A stretch of DNA of 12,417 nucleotides from NCBI GenBank assembly GCA_009602725.1, contig WELB01000013.1, positions 1,145,184-1,157,600 of the forward strand. Direction: 5' to 3'. Source of the stretch: Spirogloea muscicola (lineage: Eukaryota; Streptophyta; Zygnematophyceae; Spirogloeales; Spirogloeaceae). How positions within the stretch are numbered: position 1 is the stretch's first letter; every line of letters begins with the position of its first letter. Below, piece after piece: positions 1 to 9,505 of the stretch. The position numbers were made by a program, and so were the translations under genes. Below the pieces are notes generated by a model. The model was not told the origin of the DNA. It saw only the letters and a list, made by a program, of their open reading frames with translations, and did no database searches.

Positions 1-3000
1 GCCGCCGCGGCAGCGACGGCGCGGCGGGCGCCGAGGAGTCGCCGCCGGCGCTGGCCTGCGTGCGCTGCAGCAAGCCCGCGAGCCTGCAGTGCGTGGCGCA
101 GCCTTCCCATGGCCGCTGCCGGCTTCCATTGCCACGTTCCGGCGGCGGCGGCGGGAGCTGAGGCGGCAGCGCCTGCGCGCGCAGGTGCCCCAAGTGCCTG
201 GAGCTGACGCTGCCCAAGGCCAACGCCGCCTTCTGGTCCGTGCCCTCCCGCCGCCATCGCTGAGCCCGCCGGCGGCAGCGCTGGGCTCGCTTAGCGGCGG
301 CCTGATGCTCACCAAGGCGGCGCGAGGACGGCGGCGCAGCTCCCAGGCGTGCTTCAAGGACTCGTGGGCTGCGCACAAGGGCGTGCACAAGGCGGCTGGC
401 ACCGGCAGGGGCCTGCAGCTGGCCGGCGGCGGCGGCTGCATGGATCCCCTGGTCGCCGAGGCGCTGGCCCTCGGGTGGCTCTACTGCCTGCGCAAGGGCC
501 AGGCGCGCTCGGCTACGCTTCCGGCCTTCGACTGGACCGGGTGGGTGTTGTCCCTCCGGGCTGCGACGCGGCGGGCCTTGTTAGATTCGTGTTCATTTCG
601 TGGCGCAGACACGGGTTCAAATCCCGTGAGGGTTATGAAGAAGTCTATCAGATATGATACTGCCATGACGCCAACTGTGAGGCAGGGGGCTCTGTGCTTC
701 AGCGACGGTCTGACAGCCCACCTTACTTCGGGCCTGTGCAGGTCGCTGAGGCCGTACCCCATCTCCCCCCGCCGCCCAGTACCTGACCATATACCTCGCC
801 CAGATTGGTCTGCCACGGTATGGCCCAATCGTTTACCCGCTGAGCAGGTTGACTCTGACGTGCCGCATGCAGCTCTCTTGGGTCATCCTTGATGGTGGTG
901 GGATCTGACTTACTGGCCTGGCGTGCTGCCGCAGGGAAGGCCGGAGGAAGAACCCATCAGCCCCTGGCAGAACAGCGTAGAGGTCATTGCAGCAGAACCC
1001 TGTGCTGGCCAGGGCCTGTGTTGCAAATGCCACGCCGGTTGTTGTCCTGTCCTCTTGCATTGTCAGGGCTCTCGTTCAGCTTGCACTTGTCTTCCCAGTA
1101 CACCGCCTTCCTCAGTCCAGCAGCTCAACAGGCCAGCTTCCATTCTTGGTGCTGTCTCTTGAGTCTGTCAAGCCATCCGTGGCGTTTGGTTTGCAGATTA
1201 AGAACGCGGAGCAAATTAGAAGGATGCGGCAAGTCTGCGTGGTGAGCATGCGCATTCTGCAGCAGAATAACAATGCAGGCGAGGCGCTTAGCCATCTGCA
1301 TGAGGTCTAGATGACCTACTTGGGCTTGCTTTGCCTATTAAGCCCGGTTGCAATGCGTGGCCCCTATATTGCATGCGCAGGTGGCAAGGGAAGTCCTTGA
1401 CGTGGCTGCGCGCGTCATTCGGCCGGGCATCACCACTGACGAGATTGATCGCTGCGTGCACGAGGCAACCACAGCAGCTGGTACTGTGCATAGAGCGGAG
1501 GCCTGCGTGCCTTGCCGCATCGCCGATTTCAGGACTTAGGGTGACCTAAGGAGCCAGTCAGCCCAGCCCTGACCATGGGTTGGTGGCGCAGGCGGCTATC
1601 CTTCACCTTTGAACTATCACTTCTTCCCAAAGTCCTGCTGCACGTGAGTACGCCGAGGAGGTCCTGCCCTGCATGCAACCCTTTCACACCATGAAGGCAC
1701 TCTTGATGGTGGCTGCTGTGGGCCAATAAGGGCAGTGGCAAGGCTTACATGTCTCAGTACTCAGTGGCCAGGCTCTCAGCAGTTATTGCTTTCTGGGCAG
1801 GTCGGTGAACGAAGTGATCTGCCACGGCATCCCGGATGCTAGGTTGGTTGCTGACATTGCGCCATAAATGTGGCTTACATCCTGATTTTGAACCAACTCT
1901 ATAATGTTAATGTACTGGTTACAGCCGATGAGCACTCCCTGCCAGCTTGACTCAGAATCTTGTTGGTGTGGCAAAGGAAGTTGGAGGACGGAGACATTGT
2001 CAACGTGGACGTGACAGTCTACCTTGACGGCTTCCATGGTCTCAATTCACCCTCCTTTGAGCTCAGAGAGCTGCAACAATGCTTGTAGCATACAGCAGAC
2101 TTCTCTGCCAAGATCTTGTGTTGGACCAAGTGCTCTGGAGGGATGTCAATCGTGCTCGTGTTGCGTCTGCAATGGAGTGGTGCTATTACTCAATCGTGCT
2201 ACGTGCTTTCTGATGTGATGCCAATGTGCAGGGGACTTGAATGAGACCTTTTTTGTGGGCGAGGTTGATGAAGCATCTCAAAAGTTGGTGCAGGCCACAT
2301 ACGAATGCTTAGAGAAAGCAATAGCAATTGGTGGGTTGCTCGTGAAGACCATTCTCTCTTGGAGCAACTTGTGCTGCAATGCTGTGCTGGTGCAATTGAG
2401 GAGTCACACTCTAGCTCAAAAGCACGTGCTGTTGCAGTTAAGCCTGGAGTACGGTTTCGAGAAGTAGGCGAGGTGATCAGCCGCCATGCGACCCTGGCTG
2501 GTGTTTCTGTGGTTGGTTCTGAAGCCAATCCCTCCTCTGCCTGACGAGTCCAGTTGAGATTGCAAATTTATCCAGCCAGCTTTGCTGTGCGACTGTACTT
2601 CCCTTGTGTTATTGAGGATGCAAAAGGGTGTAGTCTCCCGTTTACTTGCTGCAGCTCTTAGCATTGTCTTCTAGAGCTCGCATAAGAGCAACTTGGCTCA
2701 CATAAGTAGACAAGCTGAAATCATCGATTACGGTGCAGGTGAAGTCTTACTGTGGGCATGGCATCGGCGAGCTGTTTCATTGTGCACCCAACATACCACA
2801 CTATGCTAGTATGTTATATGCTCCTCCCGGCAGACCTTGTCGCATATGATTTGCACAACTTTCTATTCCCCTTTCTGCCTGCAGTCTCCTCTTACTAGGT
2901 CATACCTGTAGGAGCTCCCTTGCTTATTGGTAGCACTGTTGAAAGCATTCCAGATTTTCTTGTTGCCTGCCTGCCGCTGTTGCTCCAGTCTACCTTAGAT

Positions 3001-3727
3001 TCCAAACGGCACCCCTTCATTCGTGTCTGCCATATCCTGCCATTGTGATTTTGCAAGCTGCTTGATTTTGCAAGCTGCTTGAAAATCTGCAGAGAACAAG
3101 GCTGTCGGGGTGATAAAAGCAGGTCAAACATTCACTATTGAGCCCATGATCAATGCCGGTACGAGAGCACACCAACTGAAGCAGAGAGCAATGACCTGCC
3201 CAACCTGCCCCTTGCCGAGTTTCCGTTGCGGTTTACACTTGCATGGTGCAACGAGGGGACAGGAACTCTGAGATGAGACGAGACCAGATGAGGCAGAAGT
3301 TGAATGCGTGTTCAGGCCGCGTGTTCATGCTCAGGATGAAATGCTCAGGATGAAGTGAACTTTGAGGCTTCATCAGCTGCAGTCTTGAACCACTGATTAT
3401 TTTACCTACCTTTTTGTGGCCAATGGTGCAGGGTCTTGGCGAGATCGCATGTGGCCAGATGGCTGGACGTCTGTAACAGCAGATGGCCAGCGGAGCGCAC
3501 AGTTTGAGCACACGCTGTTGGTCCGTCATTCATACATGAGCTTTCCCTTGGAGACGTTGTATCCATGTAGCCTGATTGCCGACTTTCTGCTCTTGACATT
3601 CTACACGTTGCAGTAAACCCGTCCTTAGGTGCATTTCAAGGTCTTGCAGGTGACTGACACGGGCTGCGAGGTCTTGACAGCGCGACTACCTAGCTCGCCA
3701 GACAGCTACCCCTGGCTAAACACCTGA
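1..3727 (+). CDS. MAP1: Type 1 methionine aminopeptidase, 5' partial, 16 exons
   Basis: Cytosolic metalloprotease that removes the initiator methionine from nascent chains at the ribosome. Exons: 1-88, 185-235, 340-540, 742-859, 971-982, 1197-1241, 1381-1480, 1592-1643, 1801-1842, 1977-2038, 2232-2330, 2438-2511, 2739-2808, 3093-3158, 3432-3520, 3650-3727; every intron is GT-AG. They join in one frame into 414 residues counted from base 3, ending in TGA. Residues 19-62 form the C6H2 zinc finger of eukaryotic type 1 enzymes (CVRC, CPKC, CSQAC, then HKGVH). The catalytic pita-bread domain follows, with metal ligands D247 (NVDVT), D258 (GDLNET), H321 (CGHGIGE), E354 (TIEPMI) and E385 (QFEHTLL), plus the conserved H230 (ICHGIP). 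Spacing 11, 63, 33 and 31 equals that of the E. coli enzyme (D97, D108, H171, E204, E235), which validates the splicing. The C-terminus ([12 protein letters not shown]) is plant-like. The start codon is off the left edge. The least certain junctions are around the 12-base exon 971-982. Confidence 0.96.
541..741 (+). other. Intron 3 of the aminopeptidase gene, holding a tRNA T-arm-like hairpin
   Basis: A 201-base GT-AG intron. Bases 611-627 read as a perfect 5-bp stem around a TTCAAAT loop, and GGTTCAAATCC (614-624) matches the tRNA B box and T arm. A weak pairing of 550-556 with 628-634 would give an 86-base type II tRNA outline. However, the D arm, A box and anticodon arm cannot be drawn, so a tRNA remnant or chance is more likely than a working gene. 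Confidence 0.25.
971..982 (+). other. Probable 12-base microexon of the methionine aminopeptidase gene
   Basis: Seen: AACAGCGTAGAG, preceded by CCCCTGGCAG and followed by GTCATT, both usable splice sites. It encodes NSVE and fits phase 0 on both sides (DSD before, [11 protein letters not shown] after). In plant homologues this position carries a short segment ending in VVE or VE just before the conserved EQI.RMR stretch, so the protein needs a few residues here. Alternative: the exon could begin at 961 after CCCATCAG (22 bases), with a different end for exon 4. Confidence 0.55.
3047..3080 (+). repeat. Perfect tandem duplication, 17-base unit
   Basis: GATTTTGCAAGCTGCTT occurs twice back to back (3047-3063 and 3064-3080), ending 12 bases before the exon that starts at 3093. 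It lies in the intron 2809-3092 of the aminopeptidase gene, within its 3' splice region. It looks like a recent slippage duplication with no coding effect. Confidence 0.9.
3327..3354 (+). repeat. Perfect tandem duplication, 14-base unit
   Basis: ATGCTCAGGATGAA is repeated directly (3327-3340 and 3341-3354) in the intron 3159-3431 of the aminopeptidase gene. It resembles the 17-base duplication in the preceding intron in kind but not in sequence. Confidence 0.9.
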
Positions 3728-4616
3728 AGGGAGTTGCTGCAAGCTCCCTTGCACTGCAGTTGCTCACAGGGCCTTATAGCACCACGTGCTTCTTTGCGGT
3801 TTGTTGCTTCCTCCGCAAATATTGGGGTGTTGAGCTTCTTGTGTAGCAGATCATTTGACGCAGCAAGCACCTTCTAAGCACTATGGCTGGAGGTTGCTAA
3901 TTGCAAGGGTGTTCAGAGAGTTGTCCTAGTGCACAGATGATGGCAGATAACTCACAGTTGCTCTTTGGGGCGAGCTGCGGGGATATAAGCCTGATGGTGT
4001 CAAGTGCCAGCTGAGGTTGCCGTGCTACAGCGGCGCGGACACGATGCAAGTCACCAATGTTAACTATCTCATCATATTGGTAACTTTGTCGGCCTGTTGT
4101 GTCAATAATTAGCCAATGAAAGAAGTCTGCTGCATACACTTGCTCAAAAGATTATCACAGTGAGGTGTCCCGTGCAGTTCCCCGGGAAACACACCTCGGC
4201 CTTTGTTGGGCGGCAGTCTGCAAGGGCCTGTGCCTCCGAGGAGGACGTGATGTGCACCGTGTAGCCAAGTACGGTCTGTGGAAAATATTTTTGGGTTGTC
4301 GCATGTCGTCAATGTGGATGCGCAATCGTGTGAGTGCAACCTGGGGACTTTGGCCCGGTCTGGCTGGACCAGTGCACAGTGAGTTGGTTCGCACTGCGTC
4401 AGTGGGTGTGTAGGCTGAAGAGCCAGCCTGCCAGCGCCTCGTGTCTAGCCTCTGCGAATGTCCGCCTTCCGACTTGCGGCTGCTAACTAGGCAAGATTGA
4501 GCGGCCATCCTTGGTGCGTGCTGGTTCTCATGCGTGCACTACGCTTTCCGTCTCCTTGGACGTTGTCATCTCTCGTAGGCTTGCCCACTGCGAGTGCTGA
4601 TTCTCATCCTGCAGAA
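3728..4616. other. Intergenic region, no recognised gene
   Basis: This stretch starts right after the aminopeptidase stop codon. It must hold that gene's 3' UTR, but no TGTAA (the usual green-algal poly(A) signal) is seen close to the stop. Short open frames exist, the best being 80 codons on the minus strand (4139-3897), but its third positions are not GC-biased and no family is recognisable. Nothing else can be supported here. Confidence 0.5.
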
Positions 4617-5018
4617 GGCCGGGGCCGTTCCGTCCGACCAGGACCCCTTCTTGGACGTGAGCTTCCGCCTCGGGCACTTCCTGGCTGCCGAGTGCACATC
4701 CCGCAGAGGCCTGCACACGGGTGTTGTGGTGGGGCAGGACGGCACCGGCTGTCGTAGGAGGCCGACGCAAGCGCTTGTAGCACAGCGGCGGGCAGGCAGC
4801 TACGCAAGCCGTGACGAGGTCGGCGCAGCCGAGGCGGCTTCGTCTGCGCCGCGGGGAGAGCGCTCTCAAGCGAGTCGGGGCGAGCGGCCAGGCCGAAGGA
4901 GAGTGGGGCAGCGCCGCCCAGGCCCCGGGGCGAGGCTCCCGGGCGCCTCGGCAGCGCAGCCCGGCCGAGGGCTCCAGCGAGAGCGGCAGGCCGCAGGGCG
5001 GGGCATGGCGCCCGGACC
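4617..5018 (+). other. GC-rich region upstream of the kinase; possible unassigned exon
   Basis: A good acceptor (TTCTCATCCTGCAG, ending at 4616) is followed by an open frame starting KAGAVPSDQDPFLD with strongly GC-biased third positions. A donor-like GTGAGC lies at 4659. This could be an upstream exon of the kinase gene or part of its 5' UTR, but no family match is recognisable, and the minus strand is also open and GC-biased here. From about 4800 onward the stretch is very GC-rich and may contain the kinase promoter. No TATA box can be assigned with confidence. Confidence 0.25.
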
Positions 5019-7345
5019 ATGGCGCCCGCGTTGATAAACCCTGGGTCCTGGACCCGGCCCAGGGGCGGGGGGGCACGTGGCGCGCGTGCGGCGCGCCCCA
5101 CGCGAGTCGCCGCCCGTCCTCCCGCCCCCGCCCCGAGTCCGCCCCGAGTCCAGCCAACCCCCCCCNTTCGGCGGCCGTGCGCGACGCCCTGGCGGCGCCG
5201 CCCTTCGTGCCGCTGGCAGACCACCTCGAGGCGTCGTCGCCCACGGACCCGCCGCCCTGCCCCGCGGCCTCCACGAGCTCCACCTCCAGCCAGGCCGCCT
5301 CCGAGGTGCGCGCCCGCCGCGGGCGCCTCTGCCACGGCCCCTCTGTGCGCTCTTCCGCCTGCAGAAGCCGCTGATGCAGGCCGCCCTCGATGCTCGCAGT
5401 GGGCCTCGCCGCGCCGCTCGGAGGACTCGACGTGGGCGGAGCTCCTGCGAGAGCACGCCGCCGGCGCCGGCGGCGTCGACTGCGACGGGGACTGCGACGC
5501 GGCTGCTGCGGAGGCGGAGCCGGCGCACGCCGACTGGGACCTCGACCTGCGGGAGCTCTTCCTGGGCCCACGCTTCGCGTCAGGCACCTTCGGGCGGCTG
5601 TACCACGGCCAGTACCGGCAGCGCGAGGTGGCTGTCAAGATCCTGCGCCGGCCTGCCGACGCCGACGCTGCCCACATACTGGACCGCCAGTACCACCAGG
5701 AAGTGGCCACGCTCTCGCGCCTCCACCATGCCAACGTCATGAAGGTCAGCTCCCGGCTTCAAGCCGGACCCGCAAACAGGACCGGAACGTGAGAGCGGCC
5801 ACGCTGCTGCATTGCTGGCCACAGTGGGTTGCAGCCTCGTTGGACCACACACCCCCTACCTGGTCACACCGACAACTCAGCGAGCGGTGCATGCGCTCTT
5901 TGCAGCGACCAGTCCTCGGCATGTGACGCTGGCCGTGCCATTCCGCGGGTGCAGTTTGTGGGCGCCTGCCGGCGGCCGCCAGTGTGGTGCATCGTGACGG
6001 AGTACTGCTCGGGCGGCAGCCTCCAGTCTTACATCCAAGACCGCGAGCCTGGCAGCATCCCTCTTGACAAGGTTGTGGACATGGTGCTCGACATTGCGCG
6101 TGGCTTGGACTACCTGCATTCGCAGGTCGGGCAACGCTCCTTCTTCTGTCCTTCCCTCTTCTGTCCTCCGTGCTGTGTCCTCCTCGATTGATAGGGGTCC
6201 TCGGGGCTCCCAATCAACCTGGAAATCTCATTAGTGTCGCCGCTGACATTGTCAGCTTGCTTGATGGACTTGCTGCAGACCCCTGCCACTGAGTACTGTC
6301 TTTGCTGCATGTGGGCTTCTCTAGAGGCAACCCATGGTGGTGGGCTGGTGGTTGAGTTGCCAAGGCTTGCATCTTCCTCTACTGCAGGGCATCATCCACC
6401 GAGACCTTAAGCCCAGCAATCTGGTGCTGTCTGGCGACGGGGATGTTGTCATCACTGACTTTGGCGTCTCGCGGCTAGAGGGGGAACCCAACGAGATGAC
6501 TGCTGAGATTGGAACATACCGCTGGATGGCCCCTGAGGTGGATCTCGCCCCACATTTGTAATGCAGCTTTGCTCTGATGCTGTCTGCCAGTGCTCAAAGG
6601 TTACTGGCAAAGTGATCGTGGGTGAGGGCCGTGCCTGAAAATTGGCCGATTGTCTTCTCCATGACCCAGATGATCGACAGCGGGCCATATAATCGCAAGG
6701 TTGATGTATACAGTTTTGGACTCGTTCTCTGGGAGCTCATTTCAGGGGAGGTGCCCTATGAGGGCCTGACTGCCGTGCAGGCCGCTTTTGCAGTTGTCAA
6801 CAAGGTACTCCAATACGAAACAAGAGATTGCTGTCATGCCTCTCATTATCCGTCAAACGACGACATGGCCCCTCCATTCTACAGATGTGCTGCTTACTGT
6901 AGCAGCCCTCTTTTCACAGGACGTGCGTCCCATTCCGCCGCCCCGCTGTCCTCTCCTCCTTGCGAAGCTCATGCAGAGCTGCTGGGATTCGAATCCCGTG
7001 CGGCGGCCAGAATTTTCTGAGGTGAGTCGCTACTGGCACGCTAGCCGCTTGCAGCTCGCAGGGGGCTCTCTGCCACCACCATGGGCATCTGCCGCTCCAC
7101 CCTCTCCTTTAGGTACAAAAGTGAATGCGAGAAGTTGCAACACCCCAGCTCACAATAGCAAAGTCTTGCATTTCTGGCCGCGTGCCCAGATTGTGCAGAC
7201 CCTGGAAGCCGTGCGAGAACGGCTGGCGAGGGGGGGCAGCCCGCTGCGCCTGGTCGAGTCCTCTGACTATCTGCACCGCAAGAGCAAGCTGTTCAGCTGC
7301 TTTTCCAGGAGAGGCTTGTCAATGGTTGAGAATGACCTCGTCTAG
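5019..7345 (+). CDS. HT1-like Raf-type (MAPKKK group C) protein kinase
   Basis: Predicted soluble Ser/Thr (or Tyr) protein kinase of the plant Raf-like family. Secure exons: 5400-5744, 5955-6125, 6388-6537, 6670-6804, 6920-7021, 7190-7345, all GT-AG and phase 0, giving 352 residues to the stop TAG. An upstream exon ending at 5305 (QAASE, donor GTGCGC) joins in phase. Counting from base 5400: glycine loop around 60-65 (ASGTFG), VAVK lysine 80, helix-C glutamate 101, catalytic loop HRDLKPSN 176-183, DFG 196-198, GTYRWMAPE 214-222, then KVDVYSFG and [25 protein letters not shown] and LDYLHSQG closely resemble Arabidopsis HT1 and its relatives, the basis for the family call. All key catalytic residues are present, so it should be active. 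The start at 5019 has a strong context (ACCATGG), but the frame must shift by one base at the N in a C run (5158-5166); if one base is missing there, the protein has 448 residues. The N-terminus is therefore tentative; no regulatory domain is seen in it. Confidence 0.9.
5166..5166. other. Ambiguous base in an 8-C homopolymer within the kinase 5' exon
   Basis: Eight C (5158-5165) are followed by N. The frame opening at ATG 5019 and the frame needed for the exon end at 5305 differ by one position; one extra base here would make them continuous. It is most likely a sequencing or assembly length error, not a true frameshift. Confidence 0.65.
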
Positions 7346-7346
7346 G

Positions 7347-7351
7347 TGTAA
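7347..7351 (+). promoter_or_regulatory. Possible TGTAA poly(A) signal of the kinase gene
   Basis: TGTAA is the common green-algal polyadenylation signal. Here it lies 2 bases after the kinase stop codon, which would give an unusually short 3' UTR. An AATAAA at 7633-7638 is an alternative, though this hexamer is not the usual signal in green algae. Confidence 0.2.
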
Positions 7352-8104
7352 CCTGGCCAGCAAGTGGCCTACACCAAGTCGGGCTGAGACTTGAAGGAGT
7401 CTTGTACAGTGCGCCAACTTTTGCAGCAGTCTCTGGCTGAAAACCCTCCTGCAGTGCATCTATCATGCCACTGTGAGCCAGTGAGCTTGCAACATTCATT
7501 CATTGCGAGGGGCTCTGGAGCGTCGTGCCCAGCTCAATGACCCTGCCCTTCGTGCGAGCCCCAGCAAGAAGCCCTGCTCGTGTGTCATTGAGACACTTGT
7601 ACTTTATCTTTGAGAGTGTATTATTTGTTCAGAATAAAGAGTTGCTTCCTGCAGATGCAACGGCTACATTGTTTGTGGCAGTTGATGCCTACTATGGTGG
7701 CCTGGTGGTTGCGGCTGCTGTCTGGAAATCAAGCTGCACTGGAGACCTGCAGTGCACTTTGACTGTGAGGAGTAAGCAGCAGGTTCACAAGCGAACCTGA
7801 GTATGAGCTCGGCCAAGTGGAGAATCTGTGGTGGCACTGCTTCAAGGACTGGCGAAATAATCTGCATAGAGGCCAGAGGAATCAACTACGCTTGTGGTAC
7901 ACTTCTCGCGAGCCCTGCCAAAGCTAGCTGTGCGAGCTACTTGGGAAGTGGCCCCCGGCAGCCTTCTTAAGAGCAGGCGCCCAGGCGCTGGTAAGTTATT
8001 GTGGCCTCCATCTCCAGTGTGTATTGATTGATGGAGGGCCTGAGTGGCCAAGTACAACGGCAAGCACATTGACAGATGTACATCACATGATTGCATCTCC
8101 AGTC

Positions 8105-8474
8105 TCAAAGGCAAACGAAGTAACTGCCTTCTTTTCCGAGGAGCAGGCCGCGGAACCCGCCCATTGAGCTGCTGCTTCAGCCGGTTGTTCGCAAGCTGCT
8201 CACTGAGGCTTCAGCGGTCACATCCGTTTCGCAGCAGCAGAGGCGCAGCAGATACTTCGGGCGGCCGTCTCTGCAAGGGCCTGGACGACCTCGTCCTCCT
8301 TGAAAGTTTTCTTGCTCTGCCTGCCCTTGTCTTCCACGATCAACAACCTGTACCTTCTGCAGTTTGTGCCTGTCCTTCATGTCCTACAGCCATCACTTCC
8401 AGTCTTGATGTGGGAGGACCGGCAGACCGTCCTCGTCTTGGCGCAGATGCGGACGCAGACGCAGACGCACTCAT
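8105..8474 (-). CDS. Candidate small gene of unknown function, 3 exons
   Basis: Not recognised as any family. A possible reading: exon 1 8474-8428, starting with ATG and encoding M then (SA)x5 and PRRGR; exon 2 8356-8222, encoding a segment with RYRLLIVEDKG and SKKTFKEDEVVQALAE; exon 3 from about 8174 to the stop TGA at 8107-8105, with MGGFRGLLLGKEGSYF. The introns would be GT-AG and the phases agree, giving about 84 residues. In favour: exon 2 has strongly GC-biased third positions and a balanced, charged composition. Against: no homology is seen, the acceptor of exon 3 is ambiguous among three adjacent AG sites, the exon 1 donor was picked to fit the phase, and exon 1 is a low-complexity GCGTCT repeat. 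Exon 2 is the most credible part. Confidence 0.2.
8446..8470 (+). repeat. GCAGAC-type hexanucleotide microsatellite
   Basis: Near-perfect hexamer repeats (GATGCG GACGCA GACGCA GACGCA). Read on the minus strand they give alternating Ser-Ala codons, forming the first residues of the weak small-gene candidate. Confidence 0.7.
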
Positions 8475-8516
8475 GATCACAAAGGGTCCAGAGTAGCACA
8501 AAGACTTGCCTGATTA

Positions 8517-8617
8517 CACACAGCGCCGGTGAGCACTCAGCTCCACCTGGCCGCACACAGAGCTGGCAGGCACACAGCGCCGCCTCGCCGCACACAGAGC
8601 CGTCGCGCACACAGAGC
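8517..8617 (+). repeat. Cluster of five CACACAG(A/C)GC decamers
   Basis: Copies lie at 8517-8526, 8554-8563, 8571-8580, 8591-8600 and 8608-8617, three with A and two with C at the variable place. The spacers are 7 to 27 bases and GC-rich. The cluster sits just upstream (minus-strand sense) of the small-gene candidate. It may be degenerate satellite or a binding-site cluster; nothing shows which. Confidence 0.75.
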
Positions 8618-9505
8618 CACGAGATCGTTCGGGCCACTGATGCAGCCTGCCGGGGCCTCCCTTATTTAGGGAGACACTCTCATCGGCCTAGCAGAAAGGG
8701 CGAAATGGGTGATTCTACCGACCTACTGATTCACCATGTTTCTATAATCAACACTCCTCACCTCAGAAACCAGTGGCAGCAGCAAAGCGACACTGCGGCC
8801 CCAGCTCGACGACCGGCTCACCAGACTGAGCGTCGTCAATTTCAGCAGCTCACTGGCACTCAAGCCCTCCCTCGCTTGACGAGCTCGGTCAAGCCGCCAT
8901 GCTGAAGCTGTCATGCATCCGCTTCCCTGGAGTCTAACCCCAGCAGCTCGACCCTGCTCGCCATCCTCGACTTCTCCTGTCTGGCCTCATGCCTGTCTGG
9001 CCCCATGCGCAGGAAGCAGCATGAATCTGCAAGTGCTTGGGCTTGACCACAAGGAGCTCTCCTTGGGCCTCTGCCAACCGCTTTCGAGGCTGCCATGGAG
9101 CTTCAGCTGCTGGTGGGTAGCAACAGCCTGTTAAAACGGTGCTCATGCAGGCCCGTAACAGCCCCCTCTGCAGCTTCGACTGGCATCTCACATGGGCGGC
9201 ATGCTACCATAATGGCAACAAGTACATGCCGTTGCATAACAATCGCTAAGCGCCTCCTGCACTCGACTACAAGCCCGTCAACTCACTATAAGGACACACT
9301 CAGCCCTCTAGAGACCACCTCACATTTATCGGTAACCAGGGACACGTGCCTCAAGGCCTAGGTCCAAGACCTGCCACCCTGACCCGAGCATCACATGTGC
9401 GCAGCTCACTGCCACCTGAACTCTGGCAGCAATGGCAAGCACCAAGCTGGCTCGCTCAGGCCCACGTTGGCAGCTACGGTCAAGCACGAGCGCCAAAGTG
9501 GCCAG

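Larger units (their letters stand above)
7346..9505. other. Intergenic region between convergent kinase and J-protein genes
   Basis: These 2.16 kb hold the 3' UTRs of both flanking genes. No family could be recognised in any frame. Short open segments with codon-like bias occur on the minus strand (for example around 8360-8220 and 7885-7740); the best is listed as a separate candidate. On the plus side there is a TGTAA at 7347-7351 and an AATAAA at 7633-7638, both possible poly(A) signals for the kinase. A cluster of short CA-rich repeats lies at 8517-8617. Confidence 0.5.

Noticed and set aside
89-892. 267-codon plus-strand open frame at the left end
   Set aside because: It crosses three introns of the aminopeptidase gene in the wrong frame and misses the zinc-finger cysteines.
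3897-4139. 80-codon minus-strand open frame after the aminopeptidase gene
   Set aside because: The composition is protein-like, but third positions show no GC bias, there is no recognisable motif and no adjoining exon; kept only as a note in the intergenic entry.
4528-5740. Long minus-strand open frames of 347 and 378 codons
   Set aside because: They are antisense to the kinase 5' exons, very rich in Arg, Ala, Pro and Gly, and two overlapping frames are open at once, as expected from high GC with few stops.
6985-7005. Second tRNA T-arm-like motif, GGGATTCGAATCCCG
   Set aside because: It lies inside a kinase exon and encodes the conserved [12 protein letters not shown] motif, so the palindrome is explained by coding and no tRNA arms surround it.
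8780-8885. Minus-strand segment containing SASELLKLTTLSLVS, resembling PCI-domain proteins such as COP9 subunit 7
   Set aside because: The likeness is limited to a few leucines, and none of the conserved downstream PCI segments appears in the neighbouring sequence.
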